64,000 nt of DNA from Arthrobacter sp. 18067. GTDB taxonomy: Bacteria; Actinomycetota; Actinomycetes; Actinomycetales; Micrococcaceae. Of the stretch, positions 43,232 to 51,137 are shown in pieces. The stretch spans positions 62,001-126,000 of the forward strand of contig NZ_CACSJJ010000010.1 in assembly GCF_902706295.1 (NCBI RefSeq), given 5' to 3'. The translations under genes and the position numbers were made by a program. The number at the start of each line of letters is the position of its first letter. The stretch's first letter is position 1. The notes beneath the pieces were generated by a model. The model did not search any database. It was not told the origin of the DNA and saw nothing but the letters and a program-made list of their open reading frames with translations.

Positions 43232-43441
43232 ATGGCTGGCCACACATATAGCGTTTCCGAAATTGTAGGAACTTCCACCGAGGGCGTTGACGACGCGATC
43301 AAGAACGGCATCGCGACAGCCTCCCAAACCCTTCGGAACCTGGACTGGTTTGAGGTCAAGGAGATCCGTGGCCACCTGGAGGACGGCGCAGTGGCCGACT
43401 GGCAGGTGACCATCAAGCTTGGGTTCCGCCTGGAGCGCTGA
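43232..43441 (+). CDS. Dodecin (flavin-storage protein)
   Basis: This 69-residue protein (MAGHTYSVSEIVGTSTEGVD...) has the complete dodecin sequence with the flavin-stacking tryptophan in NLDWFEVKEIRGHLEDG and the end VTIKLGFRLER. Dodecins form hollow dodecamers that store flavins. ATG 43232 is chosen because GAGGAG lies 5 bp upstream; two earlier in-frame ATGs at 43217 and 43220 lack a site. Repeat A3 follows 12 bp after the stop. Confidence 0.93.
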   Translation: MAGHTYSVSEIVGTSTEGVDDAIKNGIATASQTLRNLDWFEVKEIRGHLEDGAVADWQVTIKLGFRLER

Positions 43442-43452
43442 ACCCCTCTACG

Positions 43453-43514
43453 CGAGTTGACAGTTAATGCCAATGTTTCTGGAAAACATTGGCATTAACT
43501 GTCGTCTCGGCGAG
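43453..43514. repeat. Palindromic repeat family A, copy A3
   Basis: The strongest A copy: a perfect 20-bp stem (43459-43478 with 43484-43503; GACAGTTAATGCCAATGTTT) plus outer CGAG...CTCGG. The right arm contains the stop codon (43495-43497) of the minus-strand XRE regulator gene. It lies between convergent genes. Confidence 0.88.
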
Positions 43515-44373
43515 CGGGTTCGGGGACCGGGGCTTGGGTGCCAACCTCACCAAAGCTGAGCAGCGTCAAAGCGTCCGACGACGGCGAACCAGCCTTCGCG
43601 GAATAGACCCGGAGGAGCTGGTCGGGGTCGTCCGGGAGACTCAGGGTTTCGAAGTTCAGTTCCAGGTCCCCCACCACCGGGTGGTGCAACCGGACCGTAC
43701 CAGCGGAGCGCGAGGCAACCCTGTGCCCGGCCCACCACTGACGGAAATGATCGCTGTGGACGGCGAGTTCGCCCACCAATTGATTGGTTTGGGGATCATT
43801 GGGGTGCCGGCCCACGTCCATGCGCAGCGCCCCAACGGCCTCGGCTGCCACGGTCTTCCAATCCCTGAACAGCGCCCCGGCCGAGGGGTCCAGGATGATC
43901 CATCGCGTCAGGTTCCGCTCGGGTGCAGGCAGCACCGAGAAATCGGTAAAGAGCAAATGAGCCAGCCGGTTTCCGGCCAGGACATCCGCGCGCCGGCCCA
44001 ACACCATGGCAGGAACATCTCCGACGGCGTCCAGCAGCTGCCGCAACGCAGGCCTCACCTTTTGCACGGGTCCGGGGTTGCCCGCAGAGCTGGCGCAGTG
44101 CTCCAGCAGATCCATCATGTGTGCCTGTTCCCCTGCGTCCAGGCGCAATGCCCGTGCCACGGAATCCAGGACAGCCCTGGAGGGGTGGATGTTGCGGCCC
44201 TGCTCAAGGCGCGTGTAGTAGTCGGTGCTCACGCCGGAAAGGCGTGCCACCTCTTCGCGGCGGAGTCCGGGCACGCGGCGGGCGCCGCTGGACTCCTGCG
44301 CTCCGGCGTCTTCGGGTGAGAGGCGGGCACGCATGACTTTGAGGAATTTTCCGAACTCGGCGCTTTGACCCAT
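43495..44373 (-). CDS. XRE-family regulator with MmyB-like ligand domain
   Basis: This 292-residue protein has an N-terminal HTH (VPGLRREEVARLSGVSTDYYTRLEQGRNIHPS, about residues 33-64) and a C-terminal MmyB-type ligand-binding domain (DVPAMVLGRRADVLAGNRLA, NLTRWIILDPSAGALFRDW). Such regulators usually control a divergent oxidoreductase gene; here the aldo/keto reductase at 44575 is divergent with a palindrome between. Its stop codon is inside repeat A3, so the C-terminal residues (PARRDDS) are partly encoded by the repeat. Confidence 0.88.
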   Translation of the reverse strand: MGQSAEFGKFLKVMRARLSPEDAGAQESSGARRVPGLRREEVARLSGVSTDYYTRLEQGRNIHPSRAVLDSVARALRLDAGEQAHMMDLLEHCASSAGNPGPVQKVRPALRQLLDAVGDVPAMVLGRRADVLAGNRLAHLLFTDFSVLPAPERNLTRWIILDPSAGALFRDWKTVAAEAVGALRMDVGRHPNDPQTNQLVGELAVHSDHFRQWWAGHRVASRSAGTVRLHHPVVGDLELNFETLSLPDDPDQLLRVYSAKAGSPSSDALTLLSFGEVGTQAPVPEPARRDDS

Positions 44374-44485
44374 CCGTCTATTCTGCCGCTGCAGGTGTGT
44401 GAAAGACCATCATTGTGGGTAGGACTGCCAGACCTAGGAAAAACAGGATCAGGTTGGATTGCTGACTCTGCCGCCAAAACTGCAT

Positions 44486-44503
44486 AGGCTCAGTACAGAG
44501 CCT
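44486..44503. promoter_or_regulatory. Palindrome between XRE and aldo/keto reductase genes
   Basis: AGGCTCAGTACAGAGCCT: 6-bp arms around a near-palindromic centre, in the 201-bp divergent intergenic region, 72 bp before the reductase start. It is a candidate operator for the XRE/MmyB regulator; no independent copy was seen in the window. Confidence 0.4.
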
Positions 44504-44574
44504 CCGAAAACGCTTTCTGGAAACCAGGAAGACGGAGTGTCACCGCCATAGCCATCCCGTCGAAGGAGACCGTC

Positions 44575-45396
44575 ATGCCAGAGCTGACATTGAATAACGG
44601 CGTCACCATCCCCCAGCTCGGATTTGGTGTTTTCCAAGTACCTGCGGACGAAACGCAGAAGGTCGTGGAAGATGCCTTGGAAGCCGGCTACCGTCACATC
44701 GACACCGCCGCTGCCTACCGAAACGAAGCCGGTGTTGGCGCCGCCGTCGCGGCCTCGGGCATTCCCCGCGAAGAACTTTTCATCACCACCAAACTCCGCA
44801 ACGGCGAGCAAGGCGAGGCCTATGACGCCTTCCAGCGCAGCCGGGACGCCTTGGGCCTTGAGGTCATCGACCTCTACCTGATCCACTGGCCCGTACCATC
44901 CCAAGGCCTTTTCACACAGGCCTGGAAGGAGATGGAGAAGCTGTACCAGGACAAGCAGATCCGGGCCATCGGCATCTCCAACTTCCTCTCGGACCACGTG
45001 GACACGCTGCTGAAGGAAGCAGAAGTGGTGCCTGCCGTGAACCAGATCGAAGTCCACCCGACGTTCCAGCAGGCCGAACTGGCCAGCAAGTGCCGTGATT
45101 TGGGAATCGCCGTTGAGGCGTACAGCCCGCTCGGCCAGGGCAAGGACTTGAATGCCGAGCAGGTGGCCCTCATTGCAGCTGCCCACGGCACCAGTCCTGC
45201 ACAGGTCATCCTGGCCTGGCACCTCGCCCAGGGAACCATCGTGATTCCCAAATCCGCAGACTCCACCCGCATGCGCGAGAACTTTGGCGCGGCCGACCTC
45301 AGCCTCACCGACTCCGAACTGGCAGCAATAACGGCACTTGAGGCGGGCGCCCGCATCGGTTCCGATCCCGCCGTCGCCGCTTTCACGCAGCTCTAA
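44575..45396 (+). CDS. Aldo/keto reductase (AKR5-like)
   Basis: This 273-residue TIM-barrel reductase has the catalytic tetrad in DTAAAYRNEAG (Asp, Tyr), TTKLRNG (Lys) and LIHWPVPSQ (His), with the NADPH segment IPKSADSTRMREN near the C-terminus. It resembles 2,5-diketo-D-gluconate reductases and prostaglandin-F-type AKR5 enzymes. First gene of a plus-strand row of sugar-type oxidoreductases, 32 bp before the next AKR; AAGGAG precedes the ATG. Confidence 0.9.
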   Translation: MPELTLNNGVTIPQLGFGVFQVPADETQKVVEDALEAGYRHIDTAAAYRNEAGVGAAVAASGIPREELFITTKLRNGEQGEAYDAFQRSRDALGLEVIDLYLIHWPVPSQGLFTQAWKEMEKLYQDKQIRAIGISNFLSDHVDTLLKEAEVVPAVNQIEVHPTFQQAELASKCRDLGIAVEAYSPLGQGKDLNAEQVALIAAAHGTSPAQVILAWHLAQGTIVIPKSADSTRMRENFGAADLSLTDSELAAITALEAGARIGSDPAVAAFTQL

Positions 45397-45428
45397 GCTC
45401 CCGAACAAAAGCAAAGGACTCAACAGCC

Positions 45429-46400
45429 ATGCAGTACACCCACCTTGGCCGCTCCGGCCTGAAAGTCTCCCGCCTCTGCCTGGGCACCATGAACTTCGGC
45501 CCCCAGACGGATGAAGCAACAGCCCACTCGATCATGGACTCCGCACTGGATTCCGGCATCAACTTCTTTGACACCGCCAACGTGTACGGCGGAACCGGCC
45601 ACCGTGGTTGGACCGAGGAAATCATCGGCCGCTGGTTCGCGAAGGGCGGCGAGCGCCGCGAGCGGACAGTCCTGGCTACCAAGTTGTACGGCACCATGAC
45701 GGACCGGCCCAACGAGTCCAAGTTGTCAGCATTGAATATCAGGCGCGCACTTGATGCGAGCCTGAAGCGCCTGCAGACGGACTACATCGATATCTACCAG
45801 TTCCACCACATCGACCGCGATACCCCTTGGGACGAGATCTGGCAGGCCATCGAGGTTGCCGTTCAGCAGGGCAAGATCCTGTACTCGGGCAGCAGCAACT
45901 TTGCCGGCTGGCACATCGCCCAGGCCCAGGAAGCTGCCCGCCGAAGGAACTACACCGGCTTGGTCAGCGAGCAGTCCATCTACAACCTCTTCCGGCGTGA
46001 ACTTGAGCTTGAGGTGATTCCGGCGGCCCAGCAGTATGGGCTTGGGTTGATCCCGTGGTCGCCGCTGCAGGGTGGCCTGCTGGGGGGCGTTCTCAAGAAA
46101 GAAGAGCAGGGCGTTCGCCGCGTCGAGGGCCGGGCACTCGAAACCCTGAAGAAGCATGAGGACCAGATCCGCCAGTACGAGGATTTCGCGGACGAGCTCG
46201 GCCACGCGCCCGGTGATGTCGCGCTGGCATGGTTACTTCACCAGCCTGCAGTGACGGCACCCATCGTTGGGCCACGCACGCAGGAGCAGCTGGACGCAGC
46301 CATCCGGGCACTCGACGTCTCGCTGAACGAGGACGCCCTCAAACGCCTCGACGACATCTTCCCGGGCCACCGTCCTGCTCCCGAGGATTACGCCTGGTGA
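45429..46400 (+). CDS. Aldo/keto reductase (Kv-beta/YghZ-like)
   Basis: This 323-residue AKR of the potassium-channel-beta-like branch has GRSGLKVSRLCLGTMNFG, DTANVYGG (Asp, Tyr), ATKLYG (Lys), YQFHHID (His), and a C-terminal cofactor segment VGPRTQEQLDAAIRAL. The usual role is NADPH-dependent reduction of aldehydes or ketones. Its stop overlaps the GTG start of the next (frameshifted) epimerase gene, so the two were made as a coupled pair. Confidence 0.9.
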   Translation: MQYTHLGRSGLKVSRLCLGTMNFGPQTDEATAHSIMDSALDSGINFFDTANVYGGTGHRGWTEEIIGRWFAKGGERRERTVLATKLYGTMTDRPNESKLSALNIRRALDASLKRLQTDYIDIYQFHHIDRDTPWDEIWQAIEVAVQQGKILYSGSSNFAGWHIAQAQEAARRRNYTGLVSEQSIYNLFRRELELEVIPAAQQYGLGLIPWSPLQGGLLGGVLKKEEQGVRRVEGRALETLKKHEDQIRQYEDFADELGHAPGDVALAWLLHQPAVTAPIVGPRTQEQLDAAIRALDVSLNEDALKRLDDIFPGHRPAPEDYAW

Positions 46401-47433
46401 GCACCCTCATCCAGGGCAGCCTCCTCCCGCAGGCGGACACCGTCTCGCCGCGGAACATCTTGTTCATGGCGGGACCGGGGTCATCAGTGCGGCGGCGGCT
46501 GAACGCGCCGTCGCGCTGGGCCACCGGCTGACCATCCTCACCAGGGGACGGTCGGCCGGGCGGCCGGTTCCGGACGGCGCCGAGGTCCTCCACGCAGACA
46601 TCCGGGACGCCGAAGCGGTGCGCGAGGTACTGCAAGGCAGGGAGTTCGACGCCGTTGCGGACTTCATCTCCTTCACACCGGATCAGGCCCTGGCCGGCTT
46701 GGAAATGTTTCGAGGTCGAACAGGGCAGTACGTGTTCATCAGTTCCGCTTCGGCGTACCAAAAACCGCCAACAACGCTGCCGATCAGGGAATCGACACCG
46801 CTGAAGAATCCGTTCTGGCAGTACTCCCGAGACAAGATCGCCTGCGAGGAGCTCCTGTTCGAGGCATACCGGGAGGAGGACTTCCCGGTGACTGTGGTGC
46901 GGCCGTCCCATACCTATGACCGCACCAAGATCGCGATGGTGGGCGGTTGGACCGACATTCACCGCCTGCGCGCCGGGATGCCCGTCCTGGTTCACGGTGA
47001 CGGAACCTCGCTGTGGACACTGACGCACAGCAGGGATTTCGCCAAGGCATTTGTCGGCCTGCTGGGCAGGCCACAGGCAGCGGGCGAGAGTTACACGATT
47101 ACCTCGGACGAGTTCCTGCCGTGGGACCAGGTCTATCGACTCTTTGCCCGCGCGGCCGGCGTCGCGGAGCCCGAACTGTTTCACGTTTCCTCCGAGACCA
47201 TAGCCGCCCATAGCCCGGAACTGGGCCCCAACCTGCTGGGCGACCGCTCCCACTCCGTGGTGTTCGACAACTCCAAGATCAAGGCGCTGGTTCCTGATTA
47301 CCGGGCAACCATTCCGTTCGCGGACGGTGCCAGGGAGATCATCGAGTGGCATGACACCCACCCTGAGCTGCAGGTAGTGAAAGAGGAGTTCATGGAGTTG
47401 AGCGATCGGCTGTATGACTGGTCGCGAAGATAG
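46397..47433 (+). pseudogene. NAD-dependent epimerase/dehydratase gene with a -1 frameshift
   Basis: The GTG at 46397 overlaps the AKR stop (GTGA). Frame 2 reads to RNILFM at 46468; the expected Rossmann loop GGTG continues only in frame 1 (GGC GGG ACC GGG from 46468, then VISAAAAERAVALGHRL). One G is missing in ATGGCGGG (expected ATGGGCGGG). From there the frame is intact to the end, with ADFISFTPDQALAG, SSASAYQK, YSRDKIACEELL and VVRPSHTYD of SDR-type epimerases. About 345 residues would result if repaired. It may be a real recent mutation or a base-calling error in a G run; an alternative GTG at 46618 would lack the NAD site. Confidence 0.75.
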
Positions 47434-47492
47434 CTGTTGCCAAGCAGCAAGCGGTCAGCGTAGAAACAGAGAAACCCAGAGGAGACCAAGCC

Positions 47493-48323
47493 ATGACACT
47501 TGCCCCACTCATCGAGCTCAATGATGGCTTCAAGATCCCGCAACTGGGACTCGGCACGTGGCCGTTGAATGATTCCGAGGTTGCGGACGCCGTAGTTGAG
47601 GCCGTGTCACACGGCTATCGGCACGTGGACACTGCCAAGAAGTACGGCAATGAGAAGGGGGTCGGCAACGGTATCCGGGCCTGCGGAGTGGCTCGCGAAG
47701 AACTCTTCATCACCACCAAACTGGACGGCGAATTCCATGGCTCCGGCAAGGCCATTGCCGGACTGGACGGGTCGCTGGAGCGCCTCGGGCTGGAGTACGT
47801 TGACCTGCTCCTGATCCACTGGCCGCTCCCGCGTCGCGACGAGTTCGTCTCCACGTGGAAGACCTTCGAGGAACTGCAAGCCTCGGGCAAAGTGCGCTCC
47901 ATTGGCGTCTCCAACTTCAAGCCTGCGCACCTGGACCGTTTGTTCTCGGAAACCAGCGTTGTGCCGGCAGTCAACCAGATTCAGGTCAGCCCTTCCATTC
48001 CCCGGTCGGTCGCCCGGTCCTTCAACGAACAGCACAGCATCGTCACGGAGTCCTACAGCCCGTTGGGTGCCAGCAGCGATCTGCTCAACGCCCCTGTGTT
48101 GTCCAGCATCGGTGGGAAGTATGGAAAGACGCCGGGCCAGGTAGTGCTCCGCTGGCATGTCCAGCAGGGACTCGTTGCCATCCCCAAGACAGCCAATCCA
48201 CAGCGGATGCAGGAAAACCTGGACGTCTTCGACTTCGAACTGGACCAGGACGACCTCACCAAACTGCAGACCCTCGACGGCGGACCTGACGCGGGCGTCG
48301 ACTCGGACGTTCAGGGGCACTGA
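47493..48323 (+). CDS. Aldo/keto reductase (third in the row)
   Basis: This 276-residue AKR5-like reductase has HVDTAKKYGNEKG (Asp, Tyr; the usual A-x-x-Y is KKY), TTKLDGE (Lys), LIHWPLPRRD (His) and IPKTANPQRMQEN. It differs from the 44575 enzyme throughout and is not a recent copy. GGAG precedes the ATG, and only 3 bp separate it from the downstream lactonase gene, suggesting joint work on a sugar lactone or aldonic acid. Confidence 0.9.
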   Translation: MTLAPLIELNDGFKIPQLGLGTWPLNDSEVADAVVEAVSHGYRHVDTAKKYGNEKGVGNGIRACGVAREELFITTKLDGEFHGSGKAIAGLDGSLERLGLEYVDLLLIHWPLPRRDEFVSTWKTFEELQASGKVRSIGVSNFKPAHLDRLFSETSVVPAVNQIQVSPSIPRSVARSFNEQHSIVTESYSPLGASSDLLNAPVLSSIGGKYGKTPGQVVLRWHVQQGLVAIPKTANPQRMQENLDVFDFELDQDDLTKLQTLDGGPDAGVDSDVQGH

Positions 48324-48326
48324 CGC

Positions 48327-49376
48327 ATGGCAGCAAGAGACGCAGGAACCCTGATCTGGGTGGGCTGCTACACAGCCGACAGGAACGGCCACGGACAAGG
48401 AATCACTGCGCTCTCGGCAGATGAAGATGGCCAGCTTACGTCCGTTGGCTTGGCCATCGAGGCCAATTCACCGTCGTTCCTCGCCCTGCACCCCACCGTC
48501 CCCGTTATCTATGCTGCTGCCGAGGAAGGCAAGACAGTGCGCGCCTATCGCCGGACAGGCGACGCCGAACTGGAGGCGTTCGGCGAACCCTGGCCGGCAG
48601 GTGACGCCACCTGCCACGTTGCCGTGGATCCCCAAGGCCGGTTTGTTGTGGCCACGTGCTGGGGCGATGGACAGGTCATCCTCTACGAACTGGACGACGA
48701 CGGCGCCATTACGTCGCGCACAAGCGCGGCAGCCGCCGTCGATCCCCACTTCACAGCACCCACCGACCGCGAGCGGCCCAGCCGTGCCCACTCCAGCCTC
48801 ATGCTTCCCGACGGAAGGGTCATGACAACCGATCTGGGGCATGACTTGGTTCGCGTGTGGAAGTACGTGCCGGGCGAGGGCCTGCAGCCTGACCATCAGG
48901 TGGTGCTGCCCAAGGGCTCGGGACCGCGGCACATGGCGCGGCACCGCAGCGGAACGGTGTTTGTGGACACGGAATACTCTGTGGAGGTGGCAGCGGTTCG
49001 GATGGAGCCGGACGGCACATACGAACTCACCGCAATTGTTCCGGCCAGCATCAACAAGCCGTTCGACGGCGACTCGGGCGCGGAAATCGCGCTGTCGCCG
49101 GACGGTCGATTCGCCTACATGGGCGTCCGGGGCTCCAACCGGATCTGCGTGCTGAAGGTGACCCACGACGGGAAGCAACTCGAGCCCCTTGCCGACGTTC
49201 CTTGCGGCGGCGACTGGCCTCGCCACCACCTGGTCCGCGAAGACTGGCTGTACGTCGCGCATGAGCGGTCCAACGACGTCGTGAGCTTCAAACTCGACCC
49301 CGCAACCGGGCTGCCGGACGGACCCGTCAGCCGGGTAGGGACGGGCTCACCCAGCGTGCTGGTTCCCGCCGGTTAA
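48327..49376 (+). CDS. Lactonase-family seven-bladed propeller (YbhE/6-phosphogluconolactonase-like)
   Basis: This 349-residue protein has the lactonase-family pattern: an N-terminal LIWVGCYTADRNGHGQGI, CHVAVDPQGRFVVATCWGDG, RAHSSLMLPDGRVMTTDLGHDLVRVW, GSGPRHMARH and IALSPDGRFAYMGVRGSN. The family includes 6-phosphogluconolactonase YbhE and muconate-lactonizing-type cycloisomerases. Activity on a sugar lactone from the upstream aldo/keto reductases is inferred. No signal peptide. Repeat A4 follows 4 bp after the stop. Confidence 0.88.
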   Translation: MAARDAGTLIWVGCYTADRNGHGQGITALSADEDGQLTSVGLAIEANSPSFLALHPTVPVIYAAAEEGKTVRAYRRTGDAELEAFGEPWPAGDATCHVAVDPQGRFVVATCWGDGQVILYELDDDGAITSRTSAAAAVDPHFTAPTDRERPSRAHSSLMLPDGRVMTTDLGHDLVRVWKYVPGEGLQPDHQVVLPKGSGPRHMARHRSGTVFVDTEYSVEVAAVRMEPDGTYELTAIVPASINKPFDGDSGAEIALSPDGRFAYMGVRGSNRICVLKVTHDGKQLEPLADVPCGGDWPRHHLVREDWLYVAHERSNDVVSFKLDPATGLPDGPVSRVGTGSPSVLVPAG

Positions 49377-49380
49377 ATGC

Positions 49381-49452
49381 CGCCGAGACGGCATTTAATG
49401 ACAATCATCCGCTCAGACATTGTCATCATTTGCCATCTCGGCGAGTCTTTTT
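49381..49452. repeat. Palindromic repeat family A, copy A4, with T-run
   Basis: Left arm 49381-49405 (CGCCGAGACGGCATTTAATG...) and right arm 49419-49443 pair over 25 bp with a few mismatches and a 13-base loop. TCTTTTT follows directly, so on the plus strand it has the layout of an intrinsic terminator for the lactonase gene. The minus-strand small gene ends at the T-run. Confidence 0.88.
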
Positions 49453-49681
49453 AGACGGACCAGACCTGGACGTCGTCCGTGCCACAGATCAGCTTGCGGC
49501 CCGTCGGTTCCAGGACCACCCACAGCAGTTCCTGGTGCTTGGAAACGTCGTCAACGCGGCCCGTGCCGGCGCCCCACGCGACGTCGTAGATCCACACGGG
49601 ATCCCCGGAGCTAAGCTCGGACCACTCCGCGGCCGGGACGTGCCGGTAGTCGGCGGGCCGGTTCAGGATGGAGCTGGTCAC
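49451..49681 (-). CDS. Small hypothetical protein (76 residues)
   Basis: GTG at 49681 overlaps the stop of the upstream small gene (GTGA). The protein (MTSSILNRPADYRHVPAAEW...) is compact and beta-rich with GDPVWIYDVAWGAGTGRVDDVS and LLWVVLEPTGRKLICGTDDV; the shape recalls small SH3-like or KOW-like barrels, but I recognise no family. The frame stays open further upstream, but that part overlaps the neighbouring gene out of phase. Confidence 0.6.
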   Translation of the reverse strand: MTSSILNRPADYRHVPAAEWSELSSGDPVWIYDVAWGAGTGRVDDVSKHQELLWVVLEPTGRKLICGTDDVQVWSV

Positions 49682-49875
49682 GCTGAAACTTCGGCAGCAG
49701 TGCGGCGCCGCCAGACAGTAGCGACTCCGTTGTGGGCAGGCAGCAGGTGGCCTTCCGGGAACACCTGAACGGCGTCCGGATCGGAGTCCGGGCTCCACAG
49801 GCCCGACGCCGGGCAGTGGGAACCGGTCGGCATGACGCGGGTGGCTCGTTCGCGCAGGAGGGCGATGCTCTTCAT
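49678..49875 (-). CDS. Small hypothetical protein (65 residues)
   Basis: ATG 49875 follows AAGGATGAG. The product (MKSIALLRERATRVMPTGSH..., then CPASGLWSPDSDPDAVQVFPEGHLLPAHNGVATVWRR) has one cysteine and one histidine near the middle and is not membrane-bound. It is translationally coupled to the next small gene, so the two products may act together. Function unknown. Confidence 0.6.
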   Translation of the reverse strand: MKSIALLRERATRVMPTGSHCPASGLWSPDSDPDAVQVFPEGHLLPAHNGVATVWRRRTAAEVSA

Positions 49876-50030
49876 CGTTGAAACTCATCCTTGGGAGTAG
49901 ATCGGGGCGCTGCGTGGTGTGAAGCAGATCTCTTCAACCCTATGCAAGTCACAACGGCTTTGTTATGGACGGATGCATAACATTTTCGCGCAGCGCCATG
50001 CATCAGCACAGTGGTATTTCCCCGCTAACC

Positions 50031-50092
50031 CAAGTAGGTGACAGCAAACGTCGCTCTGAACCGTCAGTGCGCCGTTTACTGTCACCTATGTG
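50031..50092. repeat. Palindromic repeat C, distant relative of family B
   Basis: A 16-bp stem with one mismatch (TAGGTGACAGCAAACG at 50035-50050 with 50073-50088) and a 22-base loop. The flanking pattern (AAGTAGGTGACA ... TGTCACCTATGTGG) follows the same plan as family B (ACTAGGTCGCA ... TGCGACTTAGATGG). It stands just after the stop of the 50095-51132 gene. The rest of the 206-bp gap upstream of the small genes shows no clear feature. Confidence 0.7.
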
Positions 50093-50094
50093 GA

Positions 50095-51132
50095 CTACTT
50101 GTAGCTGAGGCTCAGGAGCAAGCTCTTCAGTTGGGCGTACTGCGTGGTGCCCATCCAGGCCTTGGCGGCTTCAGGGGTAGCGAAGGCTGGGTTCTTGGTG
50201 GCATCAAACTGAACGTAGGCGCTCATGATGCCGTTGGGAACCCGGACCTGGTTGGTGCCGGAGGAGCTGATACCGGCCTTGAGTTCCGACGAGAGCCGCG
50301 CATCCATGATGTACGTCGGAGGACCGTCGACCGGTCCCGTTTGTGGTGAGGGCATTCCCTCGTAGGGGGGACCTTCGTACGGAACGTACTGCGACTGGTA
50401 CGAGGAGAAACCGAACTCCACCAGCTCACCTGAAGTGGCGCGAACACCGGGAACCACTGCCCTGTCGAGGATGGTTCGGTCCACCAACCCCCCGGTACCA
50501 TCGCCATAATTGCCGTTGAATATCACGGCGACCTCAGTGCCAGAGCTGTCCAAGACCTTGGCGATGGTGGACGCAGCCTTGTCCGCCTCCGTCGCGTATG
50601 GCCCCGGTTCCGTTTTGACGCTCCAACCGACCGGGTACGTGAAGGAAAGGTGGCCGTCCGGGAAGGTGAATGTCTGACTCGTCGGCACCTGAACCGGTGG
50701 TACCACGGGTGCGGTGGTGGCCGCCGCGGGGATGGTGGGAGTCGGCGCCTGGGTGGGGGCGGTCGTCGGAGTCGCCTCCGGAGTGGCCGACGGCGTCGCG
50801 GTCGGCGTCGGCGTGAGGGACACGCTGGGTGACGGGTTCGCTTCTGTCGGCGTGACAGACACTGCCGGCGCTGGAGCAGTCGTCAGCGGCCCGAAGTTGG
50901 CCGCCACAAGGACGCCCGCAGTCACCGCCGCAGCACCGAGCAGCAGTCCACCAGCGATCCGGGCTTTGCGGCGCCTTCGGTCCTCCAGGGAGACCACGGC
51001 GGCTGCCGGATTGTTGTCACTGAAAACCCGCGGCCCAGTGAGCATGCGGGCCAAGGCTTCTTCGGCGTTGGCCTCAGCAGGCTCGTTCGCCAGTGGGTCG
51101 GTCGCGGAAACCAGGTTCTTGATCGGATCCAT
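50095..51132 (-). CDS. Single-pass membrane protein, probable anti-sigma/sensor partner of the ECF sigma factor
   Basis: This 345-residue protein has a hydrophilic, probably cytoplasmic N-terminus of about 57 residues ending RRRRKAR, one helix (IAGGLLLGAAAVTAGVLVAA, about residues 59-78), a Pro/Thr/Ser-rich linker (80-150) and an external domain of about 190 residues (FTFPDGHLSFTYPVGWSVK...). No zinc-finger HxxxCxxC is present, so if it is an anti-sigma factor it is not of the ZAS type. It starts 5 bp after the ECF sigma gene, the usual order for sigma/anti-sigma pairs. Confidence 0.72.
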   Translation of the reverse strand: MDPIKNLVSATDPLANEPAEANAEEALARMLTGPRVFSDNNPAAAVVSLEDRRRRKARIAGGLLLGAAAVTAGVLVAANFGPLTTAPAPAVSVTPTEANPSPSVSLTPTPTATPSATPEATPTTAPTQAPTPTIPAAATTAPVVPPVQVPTSQTFTFPDGHLSFTYPVGWSVKTEPGPYATEADKAASTIAKVLDSSGTEVAVIFNGNYGDGTGGLVDRTILDRAVVPGVRATSGELVEFGFSSYQSQYVPYEGPPYEGMPSPQTGPVDGPPTYIMDARLSSELKAGISSSGTNQVRVPNGIMSAYVQFDATKNPAFATPEAAKAWMGTTQYAQLKSLLLSLSYK

Positions 51133-51137
51133 TTTCT

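Noticed and set aside
46455..46480. Programmed -1 frameshift in the epimerase gene
   Set aside because: No slippery X-XXY-YYZ heptamer or obvious downstream structure at the shift; a 1-base deletion or sequencing error is simpler.
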